Below are positions 47,352-59,692 of a stretch of 64,000 nucleotides of DNA, in pieces (within the stretch, counting starts at the first letter, position 1; the number at the start of each line of letters is the position of its first letter). A program made the position numbers and the translations under genes. The stretch is from Dermanyssus gallinae (Eukaryota; Arthropoda; Arachnida; Mesostigmata; Dermanyssidae): positions 1,192,001-1,256,000 of the forward strand of contig QVRM01006416.1 in assembly GCA_003439945.1 (NCBI GenBank), in the 5' to 3' direction. A model generated the notes under the pieces. The model saw only the letters and a program-made list of their open reading frames with translations. It had not been told where the DNA came from and did not search any database.

Positions 47352-48589
47352 ACATTTATATACGTATTTAGATATAGATATATAACACGTCGGGACGATG
47401 CCAGACACGCCATAGTGTTGACGCATGCACGATGCAACAATTCCTCCCTAGCGCCTCGCCGTCGCCACGTAATAAGCTCATTCATATGCATGCAACTATT
47501 CGCGGGACGTCGAAAAGACAAACGTGAAACGTAACAACAACAACAACATTCATCTGGTGGACGTTCTGGGGACGTTTGCGGCTCTGGCAACGAAGAAAAC
47601 GTTATTAAACAATCCTCCGTCCTACCCCATTCTTACCCCGGCGGCGGCGACGGCGGTGGTGCTATAAAAGCGTTGTCCTTCCCTTTATCTCTATTGTCCA
47701 GTCACATCATGTCATGCCTGTGCATAAATATATATATATATATATATAGCTTCTTTTCAATAACAGATTTGTTTATTTTTCGAACTGTATTGATCGACTA
47801 ACGAATTCGTACGGTCGGTTGGAGTGCTATACACGTTTGCGGTATCAATATTAGATCCGTAAGCCCTTCTCGTCTAAGGATAACGCACTTTGCGAATAAT
47901 AGGGCCTGACGCCTATGAACAGCTGTTACATTACGATTACGTCTAATTGTGCACGTTGTATCGGTACAATGTTGCACTTAACAAACGTCATCGTAGAACC
48001 TAGACACGCTGATGACTCACGGGAGACCCACGCAGAACGCCTGTAATTATATCAAAGTTTATGAATAAATGCAGTGTGCAGTTGTTTGGAGAGAGATTGA
48101 GAGAGAGAGAGAGAGAGGCGAAGACTCAAGATGATGAGCTGATGAGAGCGATGACACGCCCAAGAATCTGTCTTCAACTGTCGTTGCTGTGACTATAGTT
48201 GTATCGTCTTACCCCAGCCCTACTCAAATCAGTTAGCCTCGACAACAACAGTAATAACAACAATAGCAGCAACATCAATCCTTCGCGCGCCGATAGACAA
48301 CCGAATCCATTTCCGCCCTGTTAGCAATTCGTTACGTCTGCTATCTGACAGCACCAGGATCGACTTTAATAATTAGACGAATAATGTTTGCTGCCGTTGT
48401 TGTTGTCATTCGCTACTATCAACATGTGACTGTAACGATGCCTTGTAGTTGGTCATGCTGCATCATGTATTGCCTTCCACGCCGCGTGCCTTGTAGTTCT
48501 GATGACCTGATGGAAGAAGAGCAAACCTTATCATACGGATAATTCCTTTTACGTGGCTCGTGTGGATATTTAATATCACTTAGACGTTT

Positions 48590-48593
<4 letters not shown>
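47346..48593. other. Unique sequence, no gene
   Basis: (TA)n at 47727-47749, (GA)n at 48092-48116 and CAA-type tracts at 48242-48275. The part from 48419 to 48593 is the sequence beyond the TA array at the 3' side of the mariner relic, but I cannot read transposase in it. Confidence 0.45.
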
Positions 48594-48634
<41 letters not shown>

Positions 48635-48645
48635 ATATATATACA
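48594..48645. repeat. (TA)n array at the 3' edge of the mariner relic
   Basis: About 22 TA units with one TTGTATATATATACA step. It cuts the transposase reading frame right after the HLPHDPQV part. Confidence 0.95.
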
Positions 48646-49100
48646 CTTGTGGGTCGTGGGGCAGATGCTCGAGCTGAGCCCGTTTAAACTTGAACAGTAT
48701 ACTCTGCATGACCCTGGAGACATGTGACCGCGTGTTATCGTGAAGCAGAACCACTCCCTCCGTGAGCAGATTGTTTGCTCTTGACAGTTTTGCGTAGGCT
48801 ACATACAGGGTGTGCCGACAGCACACGTCACTCTGCACGTTTTTTTTGTGCTCGAGGAATTCGATGAGTGCCGGACTTTAGACGTCAAAAACTACCATGA
48901 GCTCACCTTGTCTGCTGAGAGCACAGCTTTGAATTATTTAGGGGAAGATGACGACGCATGGTTCCACTGCATTCTGCCCTGCTTTCGTCTCCGGTTTAAA
49001 GTGATGGTACCAACTGTCGATACTGGTGACGATCCGCTCCAAGCTAGCAGGATCTTCACGATACCGAAGCAAGTGAGGTGCCCGAGTTGCATCGCCAGTA

Positions 49101-49108
<8 letters not shown>
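48646..49108 (-). pseudogene. Mariner transposase relic bounded by TA arrays
   Basis: Mariner transposases move DNA into TA dinucleotides. The minus strand, read across several frames, gives YREDPASLERIVTSIDSWYH then HFKPETK (about 49075-48990; the usual TGDESW first-Asp motif is changed to TSIDSW), then FKAVLSADKV, and in the frame ending near 48640 NLLTEGVVLLHDNTRSHVSR and FKRAQLEHLPHDP, matching the second-Asp block VLLHDNARPH and the EHPPYSPD region. There are stops and at least two frameshifts. The N-terminal DNA-binding part, the third acidic residue and both terminal repeats are missing. It ends at (TA)n on each side. Confidence 0.8.
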
Positions 49109-49157
<49 letters not shown>

Positions 49158-49186
49158 AGACGGCGGTTTGCCAGGACTCCGCCGTC
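49109..49186. repeat. (TA)n array and adjacent GC-rich hairpin
   Basis: About 23 TA units to 49150, then GACGGCGG (49159-49166) and CCGCCGTC (49179-49186), a perfect 8-bp stem with a 12-nt loop. Confidence 0.9.
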
Positions 49187-51351
49187 AAGATAGTCAAGGG
49201 AGTACATATTGATCGACAAATGTTGTTGGTGTGTTCCGTAACGCTTGGGAGCGCCTTTATCGGTCATTGTTCATCAAATAATGTTTACAACTAACTACTA
49301 CTACTACTACTACGATTATAACTGTAACTAATACTACTACTATCACCATTACTATTACTGCGACTGTTATGATTGTGATCCTTGTCACCATCACAAAGTC
49401 GTTAGTGCAGACACAACTTCTCGTGCGTTGTGTCGTAGATACGGTGTCGCTTGCTCTTCTAGATGTTCTTCTTCTTCTTCTTCTGCTCTGTAGTAGGGAA
49501 ATAATACCGTTTTCGTTATCGCGTTGATGTACGTTAGGGCTGCTGCCGGGTTATCGGAACGTTTGGTGTTCCTTTTTGAGATCATTGCGTTTCGTGTACG
49601 CTAGCTGACTACGTCCGATTAGAGAGGTCGCACAGTCCCTGGAGTCAGTCGATGAGTCGGTCGTCTTTTACTGACTTTCGTGTGTGTCCGTCCCAGTGCA
49701 GGGAAGCCCTCCCTCGAGGGAGGCGTCCACTCTGCACAGCTGTTCGATTTAGGGACGGTCCCTTGAAACAGCTCTCCAAGTCCGAACGTCGAACCAGATC
49801 GATCAACATCTCCTCCCTGTCTCTCGGGAGACAATCTTCGGCGATTGTCGAACGCTGCCAGACACGAACGAACCAGCAAAAATGTCAGTGCATTGCAGCC
49901 GGCATTGCAAAGAATCATTCTGCTACCGTATCTTTAGCGTTATCACTTACAAGCAAAGCAAATACGAACAGGGCGAGGCTCGGCGGCGGCTCGCGAGGGC
50001 CTGTCGCAGACACAGTAAAGAGGGGTCACTCGTATATAACGGTCCGACCGCATCTAGCAAACCGCTACACGTTATAAGTGTGTCTTATAAGTGTAAAACA
50101 GATTATTCCGGTTCCGTCTTGGCCATATGACGAGAGATAAGCAAACAACAAACACACAGCAGCAGGTGTGCACGGGTAGAGCAATCGAGTTACTTCCATA
50201 TATATATATATATATTTTTTTTTTTAAATATATATATTCATATACATACATAGATATACAAACATGCTTGTATTATCACACTCATGTTGTGTGATCTTGT
50301 GCAGCCCACAGCTTCTCGCTTTAGGTGAAACCGAAGTGTAGCGTTAGTAAGTATGATACGGTTAAACATGCCTTGCTTCAACCCGAAGGTCTGTTTTGCT
50401 CTCTCTATCGAAAACTACTTGAGGCACCTTGTCGTCGTGGCTTTTTGCCGATTATATGTGCGCTAGTAACTATAATAGCCTGTAGATGACTTCCGATTGG
50501 CTCCTTAGCGTAGCACATAGGGGAGAGCAGTTTGTCACGTATCGGACTTTTCTAGTGTATATATATATATATATATACGTGTGCGTACGCGCATTTTTAC
50601 ATTCTTAAATCGGGTATCAGCACTTAAAAAAGTTTGGTCGTTGGATAAAAATGTAAAATATATTTCATTAATATGGACGATATGTGAAAGTCTCAAAATA
50701 ATAGTTGCGGCTCCCAGAAGCAAACGCTGCCACACGCTTATATTTCCTCGTTCCATAATCACTCAAGGACCTGCACTGTACATGAATATGTAAAGTGGAA
50801 ACATGAAAAAGTGCACACACAACTTATAACATCCAAAATGCCGCAAACACAGTGTACATAGCATTTTACAAGCCGAACGCGGACAGTAAGATGATGGCTA
50901 TCACAGCGTTGCACAGACACCTCTTCAACTTTGAAGTGCATCACCAAACGCTTCTTTTTATTAGATCCAATGGATCACTTTGCAATTTTATACAAAGTCA
51001 TCTGTCAGAATATTCTGTCAATAGCATATATCATGGGTTGAACTAGTCATTATTTGAACAAGTCATTCTTTGAATGAACGCAAAGAGGGCAAGAAACATA
51101 TGGCTTCGGATCTGTTTAGGAGTTTGTCTCAGGTAGGAAAAGGCGACAGGCTGGCTAGAGCATGGCTATTGCATATCTTTAAAAACAAAAGGAACTTCCA
51201 ATGTAATATTTATGCGCTTTGCAGATCTTCAATAAGTACTAGAGCAAGTGGTAACCGATCTCGGGAGGTACAATTCCGTGTGAGATCATTAAGCTAGGAT
51301 AGAAGCACGCTGATTTGTTCGTTAAGTGTATTTGTATGGATCTATTTTGTA
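49187..51351. other. Long unique stretch with small simple tracts
   Basis: (ACT)n at 49292-49313, (TTC)n at 49467-49482, TA/T-rich tract at 50198-50240 and (TA)n at 50557-50578. Frames up to 141 codons (49652-50077) lack motifs. I see no gene. Confidence 0.45.
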
Positions 51352-51560
51352 GCGGCGGTGGCTTAGGCGGCTAACGCACCACCGTTCGGGGAAACGGGGT
51401 GTTACCATGGCAACCATGGTCAGCAAAACAATCACAAGTTCGAGCCCCGGCCTTGCTGGTTGTGTGAATTTGTTGGACGTGGTTGTCATAGCCCTGCTGC
51501 TACATACCTCTGCTGGAGAAAGCCTATATAAATCCAGTACAAGAACGCGATGACGATAGA
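51352..51560 (+). mobile_element. tRNA-like SINE (SINE-C), plus strand
   Basis: GCGGCGGTGGCTTAGGCGGC (A-box TGGCTTAGGCGG) starts at about 51353 and AGTTCGAGCCCCGGCC (B-box) lies at 51436. The boxes are about 75 bp apart, longer than in a class I tRNA and more like Leu/Ser tRNAs with a long variable arm; ACCATGGCAACCATGGT and CCACCGTTCGGGGAAACGGGG between them are self-complementary. It is followed by about 100 bp of non-tRNA sequence. No second copy is in the window, so SINE status is inferred. Confidence 0.5.
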
Positions 51561-52429
51561 TGCATTTCGATGATATCGTGCCACAGGCAACTTAGCCCAT
51601 TTCGAGCGTCTAAAATGTGGTTGTCAGTGTTGTATATATAAAGTTTATTTTCCGTTTAATACATTAGGTATATGTTACACACATCAACTAGCTAAGCCAA
51701 TGCGCATTGTGACTGTCACGTGTCCGTTTCGATGAGGCCAGGGCGAGACCACTTCAGGAGTGTGCCCCGAACGGAGGCAGCGTTTCCACGTTGTATGTCA
51801 AGATCCAGGTGTTGTCAAGATCCAGTGTTATATATATATATATATATATATATATAAGATTTAGATCGCAAAGTAGGGACTTGCAACTGGTATGTTTACA
51901 CCGCACCGAGGCTTGCGGGCAAAGTAGAGAGGGAGGATCACGATCCAAATGCTCGCGCTATTCGTCGAGTTAAGACCTGGTACGGAGAGATTTGTCGAGT
52001 AGTGGTGGGTAGAGCTTTGTCGCCTACGCTCACAGCTGTTGCACCTGCCGACGGCGATGAAGCACTATTACAGTCTGGTTGTCCATGTCGTCTTCTCGCG
52101 CTCCGCAAAGCAGTCAGTATCAGACGTAGTCGAATGAACAACGGTCGTGATGAACAAACCTCATCCCGGTACCACGACGCGACATTGTTGCACATTTTGC
52201 TATTGCCACCGTTATTGGAGCTATTTTTATATTGCACTTGTTGTTTTGTTTGCTGTTTGCTTTTGTGATTGTTGTTACTGCTGTTGTGCTGACTACAGTT
52301 GTTTACTGTTCGCTGTGCTGCTGGTGTTACTGGTATCATTGTTCACTCACCAAATGCTCGTGATAGACGAAACGCTACTTTAACTTCCATCTCATTCTAT
52401 CTTTCTCTCTGTCGCTCTCTCTCTCCCTA
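51561..52429. other. Unique sequence, no gene
   Basis: (TA)n at 51830-51856 and a TTG tract at 52240-52330. Overlapping frames at 51938-52383 have no motif. Confidence 0.45.
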
Positions 52430-52490
52430 TATATATATATATATATATATATATGGTCAAATGTCTTCCGTATATATATATATATATATG
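52430..52490. repeat. Two (TA)n tracts 17 bp apart
   Basis: Tracts at 52429-52454 and 52471-52489 around GGTCAAATGTCTTCCG, preceded by a CTCTCTCTCC tract. Confidence 0.9.
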
Positions 52491-53346
52491 TATTTATACA
52501 CTGGTATGACAAAGACTAGTAATTATTTGTTGTAAATATCTTGATCCCTGTTTAGAGTGTTAGTATGCGTTCAGTATTAGGCAGTGACGTGAGTGGCTGT
52601 CCGGTCCTACAGGCTCGATTGCTTGATGTGGCGGTCATCAGTGCAGTGGTCTACTGGCTGCTGGGTGAGTGGCTGTTACGGGTAATCCATAAATGCCGCC
52701 AACGATGGCGACGCTGGCGATCCGTCCATAAAAATATTGTTGATCCTTGAGATTGAGCTGGTTAACGGCGTTGACCGCGGGTCAAACATGTCTCAACTGC
52801 GGTCGATAGTCGACTTGTTGTTGTTGTAGTTGTTGTTATTGTTGTTGTTGTTATTTTTGACGATGTTGCCATTATTGGGGTTATTGCTCTTGTTGCTGTG
52901 GGTGACGTTGTTGTCTGTGCTGTTAGTGTGGGGTCACTGTTGTAGCACATTTGTTGCACAGCTGTTGTCACGTCGATGTTGTTGGACTGAAAGTTGTATA
53001 GAGTAGATAACAACACTGTCTGGCCGACAATGTCCTCTCGTTTCCGGGCGCTTTTGCCCATCACATACTTGTAACGGAACGTTGATGTAAATGAACAAAT
53101 AAATAAATGAATATTAAACTTACGGATTATATGAATACATCACTATATAAGCAGATTGTCACATAATTTTAATGCGGGAGAACACTTGACACCTGAGCAA
53201 TGGTTGTTTTGAAAGCAAACGGCACAGTATCAAAGTAGCAAACTGGTCATCGTTCTTGTTTAGCTCATTTGGAGGCAGTTAAACCTGATACGATGATCCA
53301 CCCATGAGCCAACAGGTTTTATATTAGTTTACTTGCTGAATGATGC

Positions 53347-53348
<2 letters not shown>
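52491..53348. other. Unique sequence with a TTG tract
   Basis: TTG-rich tract at 52816-52857. No gene is recognised. Confidence 0.45.

Positions 53349-53409
<61 letters not shown>
53349..53409. repeat. (TA)n array, tail side of retroelement copy D
   Basis: About 28 TA units joining the 3' end of copy D (minus strand). Confidence 0.95.
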
Positions 53410-53562
53410 CAATTGTGATGTAAGAACATGTGCACAGCCCGCTTGGGGCATAACTCAAAGCATTAGGTCCAGGCTAGGGCTGGTCCACCTAGCCAGGGTA
53501 CCTCTAATCGAGGCGGCATTCCCTCTTTGAACATTTAATGACAGACGTTGCAGTAAGTATTT
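53410..53562 (-). mobile_element. RLE-type retrotransposon copy D, 3' end inside a TA array
   Basis: The minus strand from 53562 reads YLLQRLSLNVQRGNAASIRG then TLARWTSPSLDLML and a TGA at 53455-53457. This is the conserved C-terminal tail of the family at 39-41 kb (compare RGNVASIIGAMN in copy A and RGNAVAVIGSMD in copy B), here in the more canonical QRGNAAS form. The 3' untranslated part ends TCACAATTGTATATATA, sharing CACAATTGTA with copies A and B, and then passes into (TA)n instead of (AAT)n. The 5' side is also TA-rich from 53563. Only about 150 bp are left. Confidence 0.7.
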
Positions 53563-53590
53563 TATATATATATATATATTATATATATAA
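53563..53590. repeat. (TA)n microsatellite at the 5' edge of copy D
   Basis: Two TA runs split by ATTATA. Confidence 0.9.
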
Positions 53591-53740
53591 AGCCAACAAG
53601 TACAACAACTGCAACAAAGGCAATGATGGCGTCATTAACAACAACAAAAACAGTAGCAACCCCAATACAGCAGCAAGAACAACAACAATGACAACAACAA
53701 AAACAACAGCAACAACAACAATGACAATTCTCGACGAGCA
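53591..53740. repeat. Imperfect CAA field
   Basis: CAA with AAT, AGC and ATGACAA variants; several frames are open on both strands. Confidence 0.85.
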
Positions 53741-53934
53741 ATCCTCAATGCTACAACTCTCGAAGGACACCTCAGCTCTAACCAATTTGTTCAGCTTCTG
53801 CTATTCCCTCCACCTGTGACCACGATTACTGTTCGATGTCAGGCAACTATATGGCACTACAGCAATCGTACGAGAATGTAATCACTACCAGCATCGCTGA
53901 TGACTGAAGCCCATATAAATACACACACACACAG

Positions 53935-55277
<1,343 letters not shown>

Positions 55278-55316
<39 letters not shown>
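55278..55316. repeat. (TA)n microsatellite
   Basis: About 18 TA units. Confidence 0.95.
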
Positions 55317-55319
<3 letters not shown>

Positions 55320-56128
55320 GTTTGTAGTCTTTTATACAAGTTAAGTCATCAAGCAAAGAACCATCATGACAATGTCTGATATAACGTACTTTAAGCGCAT
55401 TAGAAATTCTGTCGATACTTTGCGTTAATGCCGTGACCGTTAGCTCTTGATATTGTCACTAACAACAATAATAACCGTCACAATAATACTAATAACAGTT
55501 TGAAAACGATAGAAGACTTGATGGAATTACAATCTACCTTAATATCTACCTTGGCCATATAGCAACATATCCATAATGCGGCATTGTCTTGCACTGCAGC
55601 GCCCTCGTATCTACGCACCAACACTATTTCCGTAACGGCAATGCTGCCTCCATCATTAGCGCTGTTAGTTGATAAGAACTCCCGCGATCACCTAATCAGA
55701 TACACGTTTAAACCTCACAATTGTAATTTGCAAAAAAAAAAAACATTTAAATAAGGCAATAATTATAATAATAATAATAATAATAATCGTAAGATCAATC
55801 ACTTTTTGTCATGCCAGTTTTAGCTTCCAAAGTGCCACCAGAAGTATAACTGTTTGACATCTACAAACACCTTTGACAGAATGTTGTCCCTGTTTTTAGC
55901 GAGCCCACATCGCTACCACTAACAGCAGGAACAGGCATAGAAACATGTTGGCGGTTAATTACTTAAAAATGTTTTCAACACGCGCGGTACAGCTTCGCCT
56001 GTTGTTGCATAGCGCTTTAATAAACTTACATACTCAGTAGACGGGAAACCGTTTTCAGCTAAAAGCATTTGTAAGTAAGTGTAAAGCACAATGCCTTGTA
56101 TACACGGATGCTAAAGTGCAAGCTTAAT

Positions 56129-56130
<2 letters not shown>
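55317..56130. other. Unique AT-rich sequence, no gene
   Basis: A12 run near 55731-55742 and (AAT)n at 55766-55788. Nothing else. Confidence 0.45.

Positions 56131-56163
<33 letters not shown>
56131..56163. repeat. (TA)n microsatellite
   Basis: About 16 TA units. Confidence 0.95.
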
Positions 56164-56167
<4 letters not shown>

Positions 56168-56171
56168 CATA

Positions 56172-56440
56172 CGTAGCTACGTTTTTGCAGTGCCATTATA
56201 CCATGTCTGTTGCTTTTATGACTGCTTCATTTTTTTAACGGTACAGCAGTTAACACATATTTACTTGTCGTTGATTGTATTATCTATTAATTGTTGCAAA
56301 AAAAATACACGTAGGTAAGTTTTTTATACAGTGTCATATCATCGTTTCTGTTTTATACCTGCTTCAGTTTCACCGCTACAGCAGTTAACATATATCTACA
56401 TGTCGTTGATTGTATTATCAGGTAATTATTGTACAAAAAT
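56172..56440 (+). repeat. Diverged tandem duplication, unit about 135 bp
   Basis: Unit 1 (about 56172-56303) and unit 2 (about 56312-56442) share GTTTTT..CAGTG.CAT, TACAGCAGTTAACA, GTCGTTGATTGTATTATC and a closing TTGT.CAAAAA. Identity is roughly 70-75 percent by eye. Both units keep an open frame with IYLSLIVLSINCC and IYMSLIVLSGNYC. This may reflect selection or simply shared nucleotides. Confidence 0.75.
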
Positions 56441-56580
56441 TGTTTTGGAAGTATGTAAACAACACACTAAAATATTGTGTTTTGCTTGTGTTTCAGGTAT
56501 GAACGCCGCTGTCATACAACCGTTATCAGGTCATAATTCGGCGCAAATGTGGAAAGTTGGAGTGAAATGTGTAATTTGTG

Positions 56581-56581
56581 C

Positions 56582-56679
<98 letters not shown>
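56581..56679. repeat. Long (TA)n array
   Basis: About 48 TA units with one ATAATA slip. Confidence 0.95.
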
Positions 56680-56680
<1 letters not shown>

Positions 56681-56977
56681 CCCCCTGGATCCGCCTGGAT
56701 AACAACCGCAAGCGGCAAGGTAAACATAACGTTGGCTTGGTCTACCCATCATTGAGATCATGGCTACCGACAAACTAAGCATACTCGTGCATCGATGGTG
56801 CTAAGTATCTATATAATGATTTACTTAGTTATCTATTAGTTCATTCACGTACGCAGATGTAAGGAGTTTAAGCAGAACCGGTGTCCTCGTCATTCCCTGG
56901 TGATTCCAACGAGCTTTAGTTTAATTTGATTACCAAAAAAAGAAGAGAATCTGCTGTTGTCCCATTGAACTTGTACC

Positions 56978-57652
56978 CTACCAGTTCTTTCTTCTTCGTA
57001 ACAACTCAACTAAATAGGCCGGCCCCATTAAGCTTAGTACTGCTGCCGGTTTTCCACGCCGTACGCCAACAAGAATCTCTCTGCAAAAAGAAACAGCTTT
57101 TACCTGTAGGTCTGACCACATTGTCTGCAGTACTAACAGTTTCGTGAGGGCAGTTGGCCTGTCCAGCGTGTCAAACATCAGCGGTGAGAACATAAATACC
57201 CGAAAATACCCTGGCGCTAAACCGCCTAACATTGCCGGATTTCGTAGACTGCTTAGCCCGGCTGGGTGGCACCGACACCCATAATTAGGAGAGGGTGTAA
57301 GAGTGTCGGCAATGGTGTTTTCACATACCCGACCCGATTCTGGAAGGGTTGGAATCAGCCCGTCTAGCGCGTCCATGTTCGTCGTGCCACCTGAACTGAA
57401 CGGCAGCCGGGGGCTCGCGGATTTTGACTCATCTAGATGAGCAAAGGGGCCGTCTGAAGGTAGGCCGTTGATAGCCGAGTGCCTCGGCCGAGTGCACCCC
57501 GTACTGGCTGCGCAAGATGGCTGCTGGTGTCGGTCAAGTGCACGCGCCCGAATCATGCCTTTGCAATAGGTCGCTCGGTTGTAGTGACTAGTATTCATTT
57601 TTCTACTACCGTTGTAGCCTGGAATAGAACAAGTCTCGTTAAAATCTTGCAT
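56978..57652 (-). CDS. Long non-repetitive open frame of unknown origin
   Basis: A 224-codon minus-strand frame starts from a true ATG (MQDFNETCSIPGYNG) and contains no low-complexity run, which makes it stand out here. The C-terminal stretch SFCREILVGVRRGKPAAVLS is weakly like the retroelement tail in copies A, B and D (F..Q..S..V.RGN.A.V.G). The middle (HPAGLSSLRNPAMLGGLAPG) matches nothing I know, and the RPD...D endonuclease motif is absent. TTGTTCTATTCCAG near 57620-57607 on this strand could be a splice acceptor just inside the frame. It could be a degenerate retroelement tail, a host exon or chance; I favour none strongly. Confidence 0.3.
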   Translation of the reverse strand: MQDFNETCSIPGYNGSRKMNTSHYNRATYCKGMIRARALDRHQQPSCAASTGCTRPRHSAINGLPSDGPFAHLDESKSASPRLPFSSGGTTNMDALDGLIPTLPESGRVCENTIADTLTPSPNYGCRCHPAGLSSLRNPAMLGGLAPGYFRVFMFSPLMFDTLDRPTALTKLLVLQTMWSDLQVKAVSFCREILVGVRRGKPAAVLSLMGPAYLVELLRRRKNW

Positions 57653-57660
57653 TCTACCTC

Positions 57661-57823
57661 TCCCCCCCCCCCCACTCTTGTTTTTATCTCTTTTTCTCTT
57701 TGTGGTATTTCTCCTCCTTCTACTGACGCTATGTTGTGCACAAGTGTGTCAAATAGAGCTGATGCTACAATGTTCTATTTATGGCAACGCCGCCTAAAGT
57801 AACACTCATATCTTCATGTTTGC

Positions 57824-57827
<4 letters not shown>
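57661..57827. other. C-run and pyrimidine-rich flank
   Basis: C13 at about 57662-57674, followed by a CT-rich tract. Confidence 0.7.

Positions 57828-57875
<48 letters not shown>
57828..57875. repeat. (TA)n array
   Basis: About 23 TA units. Confidence 0.95.
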
Positions 57876-57880
<5 letters not shown>

Positions 57881-58863
57881 CGTGTTTGTGTGTGGTATGA
57901 TGCTCGTTCAAGTTAGTCTAATGTTACGTGATGCTCCGCTAACCAACCAAATCGCTTTCGGCTCACCAATTGCGGCAAATCAGCACATACCGCCACATGA
58001 GCGCCTGCCAACGCACACATGCGCGAATAGCCCAACACCAATTGTAGATAAGGCAAAGCAATACAAGCAGACTATGACTAGATGACAGATAGCCAACCCT
58101 CTATCCTTCTGCTCGATCCGTCATTAACTCTTCTCGTTCTCTCTCCAGCTTTCGGCTGTGTTGCTATTTGTTTTTAGGTTCTACTCAACGATCTGCCACT
58201 TGATCTTCTTTTTTGAGCACTATCAGTAGTAGCAATAATAGTAATAATTAAACACTGTAGAGCCAGCCCGTCCAAACTGGGTTACCTTAACTCTGTAACA
58301 TGCCTTCGTATATTTCCTCTCTTCCATTTTCTATTGCATCTCATATATTTCCAACCCGTCCCATGCTCTTCTTTCTTGCTCTGGCAAATCGTCGAGCCGT
58401 ATCATCGATCAGCAGTTTACTGATTCCAACATATTGTGTCTCATTCTAGTTCTTTTGATCATCGTTCTTGTTTCTCTTAGTTTTTTTCTTTTTCTATCAA
58501 ATAACACGATATTCTGCAGCACTTGATCGAAAGTATGAGTATACTTATTCTTATATGCGTAAAGGTTGGCGGAGCTCGCTCTCTTTAGAATCGTCTTTAC
58601 TGGTGTCGCGATGTCACCAAACGTCGATTCTCAATCTTAGTAGACACCCTGTTTCTTCCACGTTCTGGATATGTGTTAGATATAAATAGAGAGAATAAAC
58701 ACAACTATGCTAGGGCATTAATACGAGTTACTGGAGAACGAACGCACGATCATCGTAGTAAGTCGAACAACAGTAGCAGCGGGGTATGAATCCCCGCCTG
58801 TATGACACAAGGCACATACTGAGGCGTCTTGCCTTTTGGTATGAACACTCCGGCTTTCTCTCC
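57876..58863. other. Unique sequence, no gene
   Basis: Short frames only; (AGTA)-like tract at 58226-58250. A string GCGGGGTATGAATCCCCGC at 58779-58797 is a perfect T-arm-like hairpin but lacks the rest of a tRNA. Confidence 0.45.
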
Positions 58864-58921
58864 AGAGGATCCTCTGAAGAGGATCCTCTAACGACCTCCT
58901 CTCCCCCCCCCCCCCCCCCCG
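58864..58921. repeat. Duplicated 12-bp palindrome next to a C18 run
   Basis: AGAGGATCCTCT at 58864-58875 and again at 58878-58889, separated by GA. Fifteen bases later a run of about 18 C (58904-58921) begins. Confidence 0.9.
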
Positions 58922-59327
58922 CGGCCATCCCTGCCTCCCCTGACCAACGAAGCCAGGCGAAACGACATACGTCGAACGTCGAGCACGGTATATTAACCAC
59001 ATCGACGGCGCTTTGGCCCAGCCGAGGTTCTTCCGCTGTTACGCTGTCGCTTCGGCCAGGGACAGGAACGCTTCGTTCTATGGCACTACAAGTTCCGGCG
59101 AACGAACTTTGCCACTGTGACTGTTGGTCGTGTTTTTCTTCGCTTTTCCTTGTCGGCATGCGACATTGTCACAGGTATTCACAGAGTTGTATTAGTCGTA
59201 GCAGATCGTGTTGTAGTGGTAATTTTTACGGTGGTTGTTGCCGTCGTTGTTGGCTACTTATTCACTTCTTTGCTTCTTTTCACGGCTGCAGACTTTTGCG
59301 ACTATAGTATAAGACGACTACATCTAT

Positions 59328-59358
<31 letters not shown>

Positions 59359-59653
59359 GGCACGGCCATCACAACCACCACTTCCAGTGACAACAACACA
59401 TCTAACAACGGGTCAACCTAAAGACGTCCGCTGGAGTGCCGCTAAAAAGTGGATTTATAGGGCACATTAAAGCGTGCGAACAAATGACCGCTATTAGCTG
59501 ACAATACATGCCTAGACAGGGTCACGACGTGTGTTCTTGTCTGACTTTGACCTGAGCAGCAATGACAAAACCAAATGACCACAGCAGCGACAAAAAGAAG
59601 GGAGGCGACGATGCCCACATTACTCGCTATAGGCTGCGAGCGTACGCACGCTA

Positions 59654-59657
<4 letters not shown>
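58922..59657. other. Unique sequence with a CTA tract
   Basis: (CTA)n at 59319-59358. Overlapping 90-170-codon frames on both strands at 58718-59307 have no motif. Confidence 0.45.

Positions 59658-59689
<32 letters not shown>
59658..59689. repeat. (TA)n microsatellite
   Basis: About 16 TA units. Confidence 0.95.

Positions 59690-59692
<3 letters not shown>

Noticed and set aside
58770..58830. T-arm-like GCGGGGTATGAATCCCCGC
   Set aside because: A good hairpin, but the D and anticodon arms of a tRNA cannot be built around it and no A-box is correctly placed.
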